NCBI RefSeq assembly: GCF_900104265.1
Contig: NZ_FNJJ01000004.1
Location: 310,001-374,000, forward strand
Direction of reading: 5' to 3'
From: Ectopseudomonas guguanensis
GTDB lineage: Bacteria > Pseudomonadota > Gammaproteobacteria > Pseudomonadales > Pseudomonadaceae
DNA: 64,000 bases
A program made the translations under genes and the position numbers. The notes under the pieces are model-generated. The model ran no database searches. It saw only the letters and a list, made by a program, of their open reading frames with translations, and was not told where the DNA came from. Of the stretch, positions 1-9,383 are shown piece by piece; within the stretch, counting starts at the first letter, position 1, and every line of letters starts with the position of its first letter.

Positions 1-64
1 CGGCGGTCGCTTCGGTGGCCAGAGCGGCCAGGGCGACGGCCAGCGCCAGGTTGGACTTGTTCAT
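1..64 (-). CDS. Exported protein, N-terminal fragment only
   Basis: Only the first 21 codons lie in the window; the gene runs off the left edge. The start is an ATG preceded by GGAG with a 7-base spacer. The visible peptide begins MNKSNLALAVALAALATEA, a Sec signal peptide with a short basic n-region and an Ala/Leu core. Similar leaders are common on pseudomonad outer-membrane proteins such as porins and TonB receptors, but nothing of the mature protein is visible, so no function is assigned. It is divergent from the sulfonate-type binding protein gene and shares its 390-bp upstream region. Confidence 0.55.
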   Translation of the reverse strand, partial: MNKSNLALAVALAALATEATA

Positions 65-451
65 GCTCGATGCTCCAGGTGCTGTGTAGGCTGTTATAGG
101 CTGGGCACTGCACAGGGGCTCGACGGACGACCGACACGACGAAGTTGGCAATAAGAGCCCCTGATTCGGGCCCGATGCGGTGGTCCGCTGTCGGCTGGTG
201 GCTAATCTACGAAATACTCGTTAATCCCTAAAAAGAATTATTTTTCACTTTGTAGTAACAAAAAAGAATATAAGACCGCTGGCGACCTGCCTGACAAATC
301 GGCCTTAGCTCATGACTAAAAATTATTTAACAACGGCTTTTTAGATCGACTAGCTTCTCTTCACCGGATCACCGGACTTCTTTCCCAACACTGAAGTACA
401 CGTGATCCGCCGCTACGCATGGCCGGTACGTGTCCGCATCGAGATGCCGCC
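65..451. promoter_or_regulatory. Divergent AT-rich control region
   Basis: This 387-bp gap separates the left-edge exported protein from the sulfonate-type binding protein gene. Bases 200-350 are strikingly AT-rich for this genome. It contains AAAAAGAATTA at 230-240 and AAAAAGAATATAAG at 261-274; the 10-mer AAAAAGAATA recurs exactly at 12881-12890 upstream of oscA. CysB-controlled sulfur-starvation promoters are usually AT-rich, so a CysB region is plausible, but this is inference. No gene is seen in the gap. Confidence 0.4.
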
Positions 452-1411
452 ATGTCCAAGACGCATTCCAACCGCAGCGTGCTGATTGCCGTGTCCCTGG
501 CCATCGGCCTGCTCGCCGCCCCCATCGCCGAGGCCGCCCAGCAGCTGCGCATCGGCTATCAGAAATCATCCACGCTGATCAGCCTGCTGAAGAGCCAGGG
601 CACTCTGGAGAAGGCACTGGCCGACCAGAACATTGCCATCAGCTGGCACGAATTCCCCAACGGCCAGCCGCTGCTGGAAGCGCTCAACGTCGGCAATATC
701 GACCTCTCCGCCGATGTCGCCGACACCGTGCCTGTGTTCGCCCAGGCCGCCGGCGCCGACCTCGCCTACTTCGCCCAGGAAGCGCCCTCGCCCAGCGCGC
801 AGGCGATCATCGTGCGCGAGGATTCACCGATCACAAGCCTGGCCGACCTCAAGGGCAAAAAGGTCGCCGTGACCAAGGCGGCCGGCGTGCACTACCTGCT
901 GATCGCCGCGCTGAACAAGGCCGGCCTGAAATTCAGCGATATCGAACCGGCCTACCTGACCCCGGCCGACGGCCGCGCCGCCTTCGAGAACCGCAAGGTG
1001 GACGCCTGGGTCACCTGGGAACCCTTCCTCAGCAGCGCCCAGCAGCAACTGCCGACGCGCATCCTCGCCGACGGCAAGGGCCTGGCCGATTACCAGCGCT
1101 ACTACCTGACCAGCGTCACCTTCGCCAAGCGCCATCCGCAGGTGCTGCAGACGGTGTTCGACGAGTTGGTGAAGACCGGCGACTGGCTGCGCGCCAACCC
1201 GCGCCAGGCGGCTGAAATCCTCGGCCCGCTGTGGGGCAACCTCGACCCGGCCATCGTCGAGAAAGCCAACGCCAAGCGCAGCTACCAGGTGCGCCTGGTG
1301 CAGCCGGACAGCCTCGCCGAGCAGCAGAAGATCGCCGATGCCTTCTACGGCGCCAGCCTGTTGCCGACCTCGGTGGATGCCCGCGAAGTCAGCATCTGGA
1401 GCCCGCAATGA
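452..1411 (+). CDS. Aliphatic sulfonate-type ABC transporter substrate-binding protein (SsuA-like)
   Basis: Predicted periplasmic binding protein of 319 aa that would deliver an organosulfur compound to an ABC permease. A signal peptide with cleavage after AEA near residue 28 is followed by RIGYQKSS and, near residue 85, DLSADVADTVPVFAQAAG, the arrangement typical of SsuA/TauA proteins. I chose the ATG at 452 because it begins the signal peptide; an in-frame upstream ATG at 419 would add 11 hydrophilic residues. The last codons overlap the next gene (ATGA), so the two are translationally coupled. No permease or ATPase gene follows, so it may use components encoded elsewhere. The sulfonate assignment is family-level; the ligand is not known. 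Confidence 0.8.
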   Translation: MSKTHSNRSVLIAVSLAIGLLAAPIAEAAQQLRIGYQKSSTLISLLKSQGTLEKALADQNIAISWHEFPNGQPLLEALNVGNIDLSADVADTVPVFAQAAGADLAYFAQEAPSPSAQAIIVREDSPITSLADLKGKKVAVTKAAGVHYLLIAALNKAGLKFSDIEPAYLTPADGRAAFENRKVDAWVTWEPFLSSAQQQLPTRILADGKGLADYQRYYLTSVTFAKRHPQVLQTVFDELVKTGDWLRANPRQAAEILGPLWGNLDPAIVEKANAKRSYQVRLVQPDSLAEQQKIADAFYGASLLPTSVDAREVSIWSPQ

Positions 1412-2637
1412 GTGCCGAGGCCCGCCTGCACCCCAGCCTGCGTGACGAACCGCTGCTGGCCGCGCACCTGTTCCCGGTGGATTTCGGCAACCGCACGGCC
1501 AAGGTCGAACGCCTGGCCCGGCGCCTGGCGGCCACCGCGGTGGAGCGTGATCGCACCGGCGGCAGCCCGCAGGCCGAGCGCGAGCTGCTGCGCGACAGCG
1601 GCCTGCTGACCCTGGCCGTGCCGCAGCAATACGGCGGCCAGGGCGCGGCCTGGCCGGAAATCTACCGCATCGTGCGCTACCTGGCGGCGGTGGACAGCTC
1701 GCTGGCCCACCTGTTCGCCTTCCAGCACCTGCAGGTGGCGACCATCGTGCTGTTCGGCAACCCCGATCAGCAGCGCCACTGGCTGACGCGTACGGTGCAG
1801 GAGCGCTGGTTCTGGGGCAACGCCACCAACGGCCGCGACACCGGCCTCGTGCTCAGCCCGCGCGAGGAGCATTTCGAGCTCAACGGCAGCAAGTCGTTCT
1901 GCTCCGGCGCGCTGGGCGCCGATGCGCTGGTGGTCAGCGCACCGCGCGGCAGGAGCCCGGAGGATCGCGTGTTCATCGTCCTGCCCAGCCAGCGCGAGGG
2001 CCTGGCCGTGAACAGCGACTGGGACGGCTTCGGCCAGCGCCAGACCGACAGCGGCACCGTGCAGTTCGAGCAGGTGTTCGTCGACGCCAGCGAGCTGCTC
2101 GGCCCGGTCGGCCCCAGCCCGCGTACCACCCTGCGCGCCTGCCTGTCGCAGCTGATCCTCACCCAGCTCTACCTGGGCAATGCCCAGGGCGCGCTGGACG
2201 CAGCGCTACGCTACACCCGCGAGCAGAGTCGCGCCTGGCCGGCATCAGGCGTGGCCAATGCCAGCGACGATCCCTTCATCCAGCAACGTTACGGCGAGCT
2301 GTGGCTGCGCTATCGCAGCGCCCTGCCCCTGGCCGAGCACGCCGCCCAGCGCCTGCAGAGCGCTTGGGAAAAACCGGCGCTGACCGCTGCCGAACGCGCC
2401 GAGGTGGCGCTGGCCATCAGCGAGGCCAAGGTGGTGGCGGCACGCGCCGCGCTGGAAATCACCAGCCAGATCTTCGAAGCCATGGGCGCCCGTGCCACCA
2501 GCTCGCGTTACGGCTTCGACCGCTTCTGGCGCAACGTGCGGGTGCACAGCCTGCACGACCCCATCGACTACAAGGTGCGCGACCTCGGTCACTGGCTGCT
2601 CAGCGGCCAGGGGCCGCAGCCGTCGCTGTACGGCTGA
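1408..2637 (+). CDS. SfnB/DszC-like acyl-CoA dehydrogenase-fold flavoenzyme
   Basis: A 409-aa protein with acyl-CoA dehydrogenase fold segments in order: N-terminal helical domain (LAVPQQYGGQGA near residue 70), beta domain (WFWGNATNGRDTG) and a C-terminal helical bundle ending in GFDRFWRNVRVHSLHDP. That last block is characteristic of the SfnB/DszC/MsuC branch, whose members are linked to reduced-flavin-dependent oxygenation of sulfones, sulfonates or thiophenes rather than to fatty-acid oxidation. The ATG overlaps the stop of the SsuA-like gene, which supports a shared role in organosulfur use. The substrate cannot be read from the sequence, and a role as a true acyl-CoA dehydrogenase is less likely given the neighbours. 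Confidence 0.75.
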   Translation: MSAEARLHPSLRDEPLLAAHLFPVDFGNRTAKVERLARRLAATAVERDRTGGSPQAERELLRDSGLLTLAVPQQYGGQGAAWPEIYRIVRYLAAVDSSLAHLFAFQHLQVATIVLFGNPDQQRHWLTRTVQERWFWGNATNGRDTGLVLSPREEHFELNGSKSFCSGALGADALVVSAPRGRSPEDRVFIVLPSQREGLAVNSDWDGFGQRQTDSGTVQFEQVFVDASELLGPVGPSPRTTLRACLSQLILTQLYLGNAQGALDAALRYTREQSRAWPASGVANASDDPFIQQRYGELWLRYRSALPLAEHAAQRLQSAWEKPALTAAERAEVALAISEAKVVAARAALEITSQIFEAMGARATSSRYGFDRFWRNVRVHSLHDPIDYKVRDLGHWLLSGQGPQPSLYG

Positions 2638-2740
2638 GGGAGGTGCGCTCAACCGGGAATATGCATAGAAAAAAGCGGTATCTCGCTTCGATAAAGGCTG
2701 ACTAGCCTGAAATCTGCCAACCTTCGAGAGGTCGTCGACA

Positions 2741-3667
2741 ATGACTATCAAGACCCTGTTCGGCGCCGGCCTGCTGGCCGCCGCCACCCTGCTGCACACG
2801 CTGACGGCGCAGGCCGCCAGCGACTATCTGGTCAGTACCGACTGGCTGGAAAAGAACCTGAAAGATCCCAAGGTACGCATCATCGAAGTCAGCGTGGTGC
2901 CCGGCGTCTATGAGCGCGGGCACATCCCCGGCGCGGTGAACTTCGCCTGGCACAGCGACCTGGTCGACCCGGTACGCCGCGACATCGCCAGCCAGGAAGC
3001 TTTCCAGCAACTGCTGCGCAAGGCCGGGGTGAATGACGACAGCACCACCATTCTCTACGGCGACAACAACAACTGGTTCGCCGCCTGGGGCGCCTGGGTG
3101 TTCGACGTGTACGGCGTGGATAACGTCAAGCTGCTCGACGGCGGCCGCGCCAAGTGGGAAGCCGAAGGCCGTCAGCTGGACAGCCGCACCAGCACGCCGA
3201 AAGCCGGCAACGTCACGGTCAAGGCCGCCAACAAGGAGCTGCGCGCCTTCCTGCCAAACGTGCTGGCCGCCGCCGAGAAGCGCAGCGACGTGCAACTGGT
3301 GGATATTCGCTCGCCGGACGAATACAACGGCAAGGTCTTCGCCCCGCAGGGCGTGCAGGAGCTGGCCGTGCGCGCCGGCCACGTACCCGGCGCGGTGAAC
3401 GTGCCCTGGGGTCAGGCGGTGGCTGCTGATGGCACCTTCAAGTCGGCCGAGGAGCTGAAGAAGGTCTACGCCGCGGTGGGCATCGACGGCAGCAAACCGA
3501 TCATCACCTACTGCCGCATCGGCGAGCGCTCCAGCCACACCTGGTTCGCCCTGAAGAAGATCCTCGGCTACGACGTGCGCAACTACGACGGTTCCTGGAC
3601 CGAGTACGGCAATGCCGTGGGCGTGCCGGTGGTGAACCTGGCCGGTACCGTTTGGGGCGGCAAGTAA
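2741..3667 (+). CDS. Exported tandem-rhodanese sulfurtransferase
   Basis: A 308-aa protein with a clear signal peptide (cleavage after AQA near residue 24), placing it in the periplasm. Two rhodanese domains follow: an N-terminal one (GHIPGAVNF near residue 66) that lacks a catalytic Cys, and a C-terminal one with the active-site loop CRIGERSSHT, Cys at about residue 258. Members of this family transfer sulfane sulfur from thiosulfate to cyanide or thiols. It sits between the organosulfur genes and a TsuA-like thiosulfate permease, so thiosulfate handling before uptake is a reasonable inference. The physiological acceptor is unknown. Confidence 0.85.
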   Translation: MTIKTLFGAGLLAAATLLHTLTAQAASDYLVSTDWLEKNLKDPKVRIIEVSVVPGVYERGHIPGAVNFAWHSDLVDPVRRDIASQEAFQQLLRKAGVNDDSTTILYGDNNNWFAAWGAWVFDVYGVDNVKLLDGGRAKWEAEGRQLDSRTSTPKAGNVTVKAANKELRAFLPNVLAAAEKRSDVQLVDIRSPDEYNGKVFAPQGVQELAVRAGHVPGAVNVPWGQAVAADGTFKSAEELKKVYAAVGIDGSKPIITYCRIGERSSHTWFALKKILGYDVRNYDGSWTEYGNAVGVPVVNLAGTVWGGK

Positions 3668-3707
3668 GGGCTTGAACCGATCCACCGCTATTAAGGCTGA
3701 TGCTTTC

Positions 3708-3756
3708 TGTAGGAGCGGATTTATCCGCGATTTTCGCGGCTGAAGCCGCTCCTACA
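3708..3756. repeat. REP-like inverted repeat
   Basis: TGTAGGAGCGG begins a GC-rich imperfect inverted repeat that ends with CCGCTCCTACA. This GGAGCGGCTTCAGCCGC-type sequence is a common dispersed repeat in pseudomonads. Related half copies lie at about 6816-6836 and 6911-6934. Confidence 0.8.
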
Positions 3757-3802
3757 AAACAAACGTCAGTCACGCACAACGCGGCCCCGGTCCAAACACC
3801 GG

Positions 3803-4004
3803 AATGCTGTTCACTTAAGGTTGTACACACTTCGTTCCCCTCTCCCATTTATTGGGGGCACGCCTAGTGGAGAGGGGTTAGGGGAAAGGGCCGAAAACAC
3901 CGCGGGACTGCCATTTCCTCTCCGAACGCGGCCCGCCCTAACCCTCTCACCAGAGGGGCGAGGGGATTGATTGCGTTCGACCCTTTCTTATGTGAACAGC
4001 ATTA
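3803..4004. mobile_element. MITE-like element with 12-bp terminal inverted repeats
   Basis: The segment begins AATGCTGTTCAC (3803-3814) and ends GTGAACAGCATT (3992-4003), a perfect 12-bp inverted repeat that extends to 16 of 17 positions. It is flanked by a perfect 15-bp direct repeat, CGGTCCAAACACCGG, at 3788-3802 and 4005-4019. The roughly 200-bp interior has no coding sequence but holds two opposing CTCTCCC/GGGGAGAGGGTTAGGG-type tracts. The structure fits a non-autonomous transposed element with a target duplication. It lies 43 bp before the thiosulfate permease start and may carry or disrupt its promoter. Confidence 0.6.
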
Positions 4005-4047
4005 CGGTCCAAACACCGGGCCCGCTTTCGCCGGGCAAGGACACCCC

Positions 4048-5232
4048 ATGACCGCCAGCATCACCGCCCCCCGCGCAACGCTACCCATCGCCACGGCCGG
4101 CCTGATCGCCATCGCCCTGCTCGCCTGGAGCTGGCAACTGGCCGACGGCAGCAACGAAGGCCGCGCCTTCAGCTACTCGCTGGCCAGCGGCGCGCTATTC
4201 GGCTTGCTGCTGCAGCGTTCACGCTTCTGCTTCTTCTGCGTGACCCGCGACTTCGTCGAGCGCCGCGTGCCGGACGGCCTGCTCGGCCTGCTCGCCGCCC
4301 TGGCGGTCGGCACCCTCGGCTATCACGCAGTGTTCGGCGCCTTCCTGCCCGACCCCAGCGGCGGGCGCCTGCCCCCGGATGCCCATATCGGTCCGCTGAG
4401 CTGGGTGCTGGCTCTGGCTGCCACGGTGTTCGGCATCGGCATGGCGATTTCCGGCTCGTGCATCAGCGCGCACCTGTATCGCCTCGGCGAGGGCAATTTC
4501 GCCTCACTGGCCGCGCTCGCTGGCGCACTGCTCGGCTTCGCCCTGGGCTTTCTCAGCTGGAACCCGCTGTATCTGGCCGCCCTGCAGGAAGCGCCGGTGC
4601 TCTGGCTGCCCGGGCGGCTCGGTTACGGCGGCTCGCTGCTGCTGCAACTGGCGCTGCTGGGTACGCTGGCCGCCTGGCTGCTGCGTTATCGCCAGGCGGG
4701 CTCGAGGACTGAAGCTCAAGGACTGTGGTCGCTGCTGTTCGGCGCACGCTGGCCGACCTGGGTCGGCGGCGTGCTGATCGGTGGGCTGGCGGTGCTGGCT
4801 TACTTTCGCGTCGCGCCGCTGGGGGTGACGGCCGAACTGGGCAGCCTGGCGCGCACCGGGGCGGACAGCCTGGGCTGGCTGCCACAGCGCCTGGAGGGAC
4901 TGGACGGCTTTTCCGGCTGCGCCACGGTGGTCAAGGAGACGCTGCTGTCGAACAACGGCCTGTTCGTCATCGGCCTGATGATCGCGGCATGGGCCAGCGC
5001 ACTGGCCGCCGGCGACTTCCGTCCCAGCAGCGGCGCACCCCGCGACTGGCTGCGCGGCCTGCTCGGCGGCGTGCTGCTGGGCTGGGGCAGCCTGCTGGCG
5101 TTGGGCTGCACCGTGGGCACGCTGCTGTCCGGAGTGATGGCCGGCGCGGCGTCGGGCTGGATGTTCGGCCTGTTCTGCCTGGTGGGCATAGTGCTTGGGC
5201 TGAAGCTGCGGCCGCTGTTGCGCTTGGGCTGA
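4048..5232 (+). CDS. YeeE/YedE-family (TsuA-like) thiosulfate/sulfur permease
   Basis: A 394-aa, highly hydrophobic inner-membrane protein of the YeeE/YedE (DUF395) family, whose E. coli member TsuA takes up thiosulfate through a relay of cysteines. The conserved Cys-containing segments are visible: RFCFFCVTRDF near residue 58, GSCISAHLYRLGEGN near 138, GFSGCATVVKETLLSNN near 287 and ALGCTVGTLLSG near 352. The ATG at 4048 follows CAAGG and opens directly into the first membrane region; an upstream in-frame ATG-less extension was discarded. Together with the exported rhodanese it suggests a thiosulfate or sulfane-sulfur uptake pair. The substrate is inferred from the family. Confidence 0.82.
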   Translation: MTASITAPRATLPIATAGLIAIALLAWSWQLADGSNEGRAFSYSLASGALFGLLLQRSRFCFFCVTRDFVERRVPDGLLGLLAALAVGTLGYHAVFGAFLPDPSGGRLPPDAHIGPLSWVLALAATVFGIGMAISGSCISAHLYRLGEGNFASLAALAGALLGFALGFLSWNPLYLAALQEAPVLWLPGRLGYGGSLLLQLALLGTLAAWLLRYRQAGSRTEAQGLWSLLFGARWPTWVGGVLIGGLAVLAYFRVAPLGVTAELGSLARTGADSLGWLPQRLEGLDGFSGCATVVKETLLSNNGLFVIGLMIAAWASALAAGDFRPSSGAPRDWLRGLLGGVLLGWGSLLALGCTVGTLLSGVMAGAASGWMFGLFCLVGIVLGLKLRPLLRLG

Positions 5233-5240
5233 TGCACCTT

Positions 5241-5303
5241 CGTAGCCCGGATGAAATCCGGGGTCTTCTGCTGCAGGTTTCCCCGGATTTCATCCGGGCT
5301 ACG
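5241..5303. repeat. Perfect 23-bp inverted repeat (CGTAGCCCGG type)
   Basis: CGTAGCCCGGATGAAATCCG plus GGG at 5241-5263 is exactly repeated in inverse at 5281-5303, with a 17-base loop. It follows the permease stop by 8 bases and could act as a transcription terminator or mRNA stabiliser. A diverged copy lies at 8621-8676 between modA and modB. Confidence 0.8.
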
Positions 5304-5327
5304 GTTGCATCCGATCTAGCGCTGGGT

Positions 5328-5390
5328 GGGGGCGGTACGCGCGGCGCACCCTACACGATTACCCCGGGTGCGCTGTGCGCACCACGTCAA
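5328..5390. repeat. GTAGGGTGCGC-type palindromic repeat
   Basis: The stretch contains GCGCGGCGCACCCTAC and, after about 12 bases, GGGTGCGCTGTGCGCACC, inverted versions of one another. It belongs to the same dispersed family as the repeats at 10508-11250, 14352-14435, 17167-17591, 19681-19850, 36685-36738, 51960-52290 and 58571-58594. It separates two convergent genes. Confidence 0.65.
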
Positions 5391-5406
5391 GCTGCGACAC
5401 CAGCGC

Positions 5407-6651
5407 TCAGGCCGCCTTGCTCGGCGAGGCATCCTCGAAGCGGTCGACCCTGCGCAGGCTCTTGAAGCCGAGCATCCAGCCGCCGGTCACCGCCAGGGTG
5501 CAGGCGCAGCCGATCAGCGCCGCCGGCACCACGCCGAACCAGGCGGCGCTGGTGCCGGCGCGGAATTCGCCCAGTTCGTTGGAAGAGCCGATGAACAGCA
5601 TGTTCACCGCGTTGACCCGGCCGCGCATGGCGTCCGGGGTGGAGAACTGCACCAGGGATGAGCGGATGTACATGCTCACCATGTCCGCACCGCCCGCCAC
5701 CACCAGCGCGGCGAACGACAGCCAGAACAGGCTGGACAGCGCGAACACCAGGTTGGCCACGCCGAACAGCGCCACCGCGGCGAACATCACCAGGCCGACA
5801 TGACGGTTGAACGGCCGCACGCTCAGGTACAGACCCACCGTCACTTCGCCGATGGCCATGGCGCTGCGCAGCAGACCCAGGCCCGTCGGCCCCACCTCCA
5901 GCACCTCCTGGGCGTAGATCGGCAGCAGCGCCACCACGCCGCCGAGCAGCACGGCGAACAGGTCCAGCGAGATGGTGCCGAGGATGATCGGCCGCGTGCG
6001 GATGAAATGGATACCGGCGGTGAACCGCGCCCAGGCGGTAGCTTCCAGCGCCTGCATCTTCTCCGCGTAGCGCACCGGCACCAGCGGCAGCAGCGCGGTC
6101 CCGATGAGGAAGCACACCAGGCACACCGAGTAGGTCAAACCGCCGCCACCGATGGCATACAGGCCGCCGCCCAGCACCGGGCCGGAGATGGTTGCACCGC
6201 GCATGATCATGCTGTTGGCGGCAATGGCCGCAGCCAGGCGCTCGCGCGGCACGATCTGCGGCAGCAGGCTCGATAGCGCCGGCCCGGTGAAGGCGCGGCC
6301 GCAGCCGTAGAGCACCAGCACCGCGTAGTACCAACTGACCGCCGCCTCGCTCAGCGACAGCCACAGCAGCGCGGCGGCGCACACGCCCTCAACCAGCCAG
6401 CTGAGCATGAGGATCAGCTTGCGATCGAAGCGGTCGATCAGGTCACCGGCCGGCATCAACAGCAGCAGCATGGGGATGAACTGGGCCAGGCCGACATAGG
6501 CCAGCGACAGCGGATCGCGTGTCAGGTCATAGACCTGCCAGGCCACCACGATGGCCTGGATCTGCACGGCGAACACCACCACGACGCGGGCGACGAGAAA
6601 CGGCAGGAAGCCGGGAAGGCGGTAGACGGAAGCGGGAACGGCAGCAGGCAC
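5407..6651 (-). CDS. MFS efflux transporter (EntS/MFS_3-like)
   Basis: A 414-aa membrane protein with about 12 hydrophobic segments. The MFS motif between segments 2 and 3 is seen as GDLIDRFDRK near residue 69, with a second RD/GR-type loop later (MRGRVNAVNMLF). The overall pattern resembles the MFS_3 group that includes the enterobactin exporter EntS. The start is GTG at 6651, preceded by GAGG with an 8-base spacer. No siderophore genes are nearby, so the exported compound is unknown. Confidence 0.75.
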   Translation of the reverse strand: MPAAVPASVYRLPGFLPFLVARVVVVFAVQIQAIVVAWQVYDLTRDPLSLAYVGLAQFIPMLLLLMPAGDLIDRFDRKLILMLSWLVEGVCAAALLWLSLSEAAVSWYYAVLVLYGCGRAFTGPALSSLLPQIVPRERLAAAIAANSMIMRGATISGPVLGGGLYAIGGGGLTYSVCLVCFLIGTALLPLVPVRYAEKMQALEATAWARFTAGIHFIRTRPIILGTISLDLFAVLLGGVVALLPIYAQEVLEVGPTGLGLLRSAMAIGEVTVGLYLSVRPFNRHVGLVMFAAVALFGVANLVFALSSLFWLSFAALVVAGGADMVSMYIRSSLVQFSTPDAMRGRVNAVNMLFIGSSNELGEFRAGTSAAWFGVVPAALIGCACTLAVTGGWMLGFKSLRRVDRFEDASPSKAA

Positions 6652-7022
6652 GACGCGAACCTCGAGGCATGACCGGGCAGTTCCGGTCGAGGTGGGCCGG
6701 CCAATCTACGGCATGGCGCCGCCACGGGGCAAACGCGGGAACAGGCTGTTGCGCAGGTTGCTCCATTGCGTGGTGGTGGTGGAAATATTTCGGGCAGCAT
6801 CGACAGATATTGTGCAGTCGCGGCTGAAGCCCCTCCAACGTTCCGTGCGGCGGTGGGGGTATGGTTCAGGCCTCGCTCGGGTGGGAGGCGCTCTAGCGGC
6901 GAGCCCTTCTATCGCGGCTGAAGCCGCTCCTACCGGGAACAGCGCGCTAAGACACCTCGGTAGACGACTTTGGTAGCCTTGTCCAAACGCCTGCCTATTT
7001 GCCCTTTTTCGGAACCCTCACC
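6652..7022. other. Divergent intergenic region with REP half copies
   Basis: This 371-bp gap lies between the MFS gene and the methyltransferase gene. It contains two copies of a CGCGGCTGAAGC REP-type sequence at about 6816-6836 and 6911-6934, the second followed by CGCTCCTACC. The left part should hold the two divergent promoters, but I see no clear -35/-10 pair. No gene is supported here. Confidence 0.5.
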
Positions 7023-7649
7023 ATGCCCCTGAGCCCCGACGAACTCGCCCAGATCAGCGCCCTGACCCTGGCCCATTACCAGGGTTGCGCCGAGGACTTT
7101 CGCGAGGGCACGCGCGACCATGACGTGAGCCAGAACATCGCCGCCCTGCTGCGCCATATCGAGGGTGACAAACCCTGGCGCATCCTCGACTTCGGCTGCG
7201 GGCCGGGGCGTGACCTGCGCACCTTCAGCGGCATGGGTCACGAGGCCATCGGTCTGGATGGCTGCGCCGAGTTCGTCGCCATGGCACGCGCCGACAGCGG
7301 CTGCGAGGTGTGGCAGCAGAGCTTTCTCGCGCTCGACCTGCCGGCCGGGCATTTCGACGGCATCTTCGCCAACGCCAGCCTGTTCCATGTGCCGGATCAG
7401 GAGCTGCCGCGCGTGCTCGGCCAGCTGCACGGAGCACTGAAGAGCGGGGGCGTGCTGTTCAGTTCCAACCCGCGTGGCGACAACCAGGAAGGCTGGAACG
7501 GTGAGCGCTACGGCAGCTACCACGACCTCGGGCGCTGGCGCGCCCGCCTCACCGCCGCCGGCTTCGTCGAACTGGAGCATTACTACCGCCCCGCCGGCCT
7601 GCCACGCGAGCAGCAACCCTGGCTGGCCAGCGTGTGGCGACGCGCCTGA
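7023..7649 (+). CDS. Class I SAM-dependent methyltransferase
   Basis: A 208-aa cytoplasmic protein with the Rossmann methyltransferase core. Motif I, ILDFGCGPGRDL, lies near residue 57; the acidic residue after strand 2 is in IGLDGC; motif IV-like DGIFANASLFHV follows, then GGVLFSSNPRG. The C-terminus carries no extra domain. The substrate cannot be inferred. I used the ATG at 7023 rather than the in-frame start 24 bases upstream because it gives the usual short N-terminus. Its stop is about 120 bp before the ModE-type operator, so it is probably not part of the mod operon. Confidence 0.7.
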   Translation: MPLSPDELAQISALTLAHYQGCAEDFREGTRDHDVSQNIAALLRHIEGDKPWRILDFGCGPGRDLRTFSGMGHEAIGLDGCAEFVAMARADSGCEVWQQSFLALDLPAGHFDGIFANASLFHVPDQELPRVLGQLHGALKSGGVLFSSNPRGDNQEGWNGERYGSYHDLGRWRARLTAAGFVELEHYYRPAGLPREQQPWLASVWRRA

Positions 7650-7771
7650 CCGACCACTTGACTTGCGAGTCAGATTTAGGCCTGATTCACCACGCACGAC
7701 GCCATCCAACCCTCGCCTGAGAAACCTTCCATGACGGCTCGGCCGTTCTCCGGCGTCTGGATTTCGTCCGC

Positions 7772-7795
7772 CGCTATATACAAAAAAACATAACG
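7772..7795. promoter_or_regulatory. Candidate ModE operator upstream of modA
   Basis: The 24-bp site starts CGCTATAT and ends CATAACG with a nine-base centre, matching in length and both ends the E. coli modA ModE box (CGTTATAT ... CATAACG). It lies 53 bp upstream of the modA start. ModE bound to molybdate represses the molybdate transporter in many proteobacteria. modE is not in this window. Confidence 0.7.
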
Positions 7796-7814
7796 AAGTA
7801 GCATGGCTGCCTGA

Positions 7815-8676
<862 letters not shown>

Positions 8677-8702
8677 CCTTCGCCACTTCCGGAAATCCCT
8701 GC

Positions 8703-9383
8703 ATGCCGCTGTCCAAGAACGACCTCGACGCCATCCTGCTGACCCTGGAGCTGGCCTCGCTGACCACCGTGCTGCTGCTGATCATCGGCACGCCCATCGC
8801 GCTGTGGCTGGCGCGCACCGACTCCTGGCTCAAGCGCCCGGTCGGCGCCATCGTCGCGCTGCCGCTGGTGCTGCCGCCGACGGTGATCGGCTTCTACCTG
8901 CTGGTGAGCATGGGCCCCAACGGTTTCTTCGGCCAGCTGACGCAGAGCCTCGGCCTGGGCACCTTCACCTTCAGCTTCACCGGCCTGGTGATCGGTTCGA
9001 TCTTCTACTCCCTGCCCTTCGTCGTGCAGCCCTTGCAGAACGCCTTCGAGGCCATCGGCCGCGGCCCGCTGGAGGCCGCTGCGACCTTGCGCGCCAGCCC
9101 GTGGGATACGTTCTTCAGCGTGGTGCTGCCACTGGCCCGCCCGGGGTTCATCACCGCCGCGATCCTGGCCTTCGCCCATACCGTGGGCGAGTTCGGCGTG
9201 GTGCTGATGATCGGCGGCAATATCCCCGGCAAGACCCAGGTGGTGTCGGTGCAGATCTACAACCACGTGGAAACCATGAACTATGCCCAGGCGCACTGGC
9301 TGGCCGGCGGCATGGTGGCGTTCTCCTTCATCGTCCTGCTGGCGCTGTACGGCGGCCGCAGCGCCAGGGTGAGGACGCTGTGA
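8703..9383 (+). CDS. modB: Molybdate ABC transporter permease ModB
   Basis: A 226-aa inner-membrane permease with about five membrane segments. The EAA loop that docks to the ATPase is visible as [20 protein letters not shown] near residue 117, and the [19 protein letters not shown] block is typical of ModB. Length matches the family. The stop TGA overlaps the modC start (TGATG), so the two are translationally coupled. Confidence 0.93.
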   Translation: MPLSKNDLDAILLTLELASLTTVLLLIIGTPIALWLARTDSWLKRPVGAIVALPLVLPPTVIGFYLLVSMGPNGFFGQLTQSLGLGTFTFSFTGLVIGSIFYSLPFVVQPLQNAFEAIGRGPLEAAATLRASPWDTFFSVVLPLARPGFITAAILAFAHTVGEFGVVLMIGGNIPGKTQVVSVQIYNHVETMNYAQAHWLAGGMVAFSFIVLLALYGGRSARVRTL

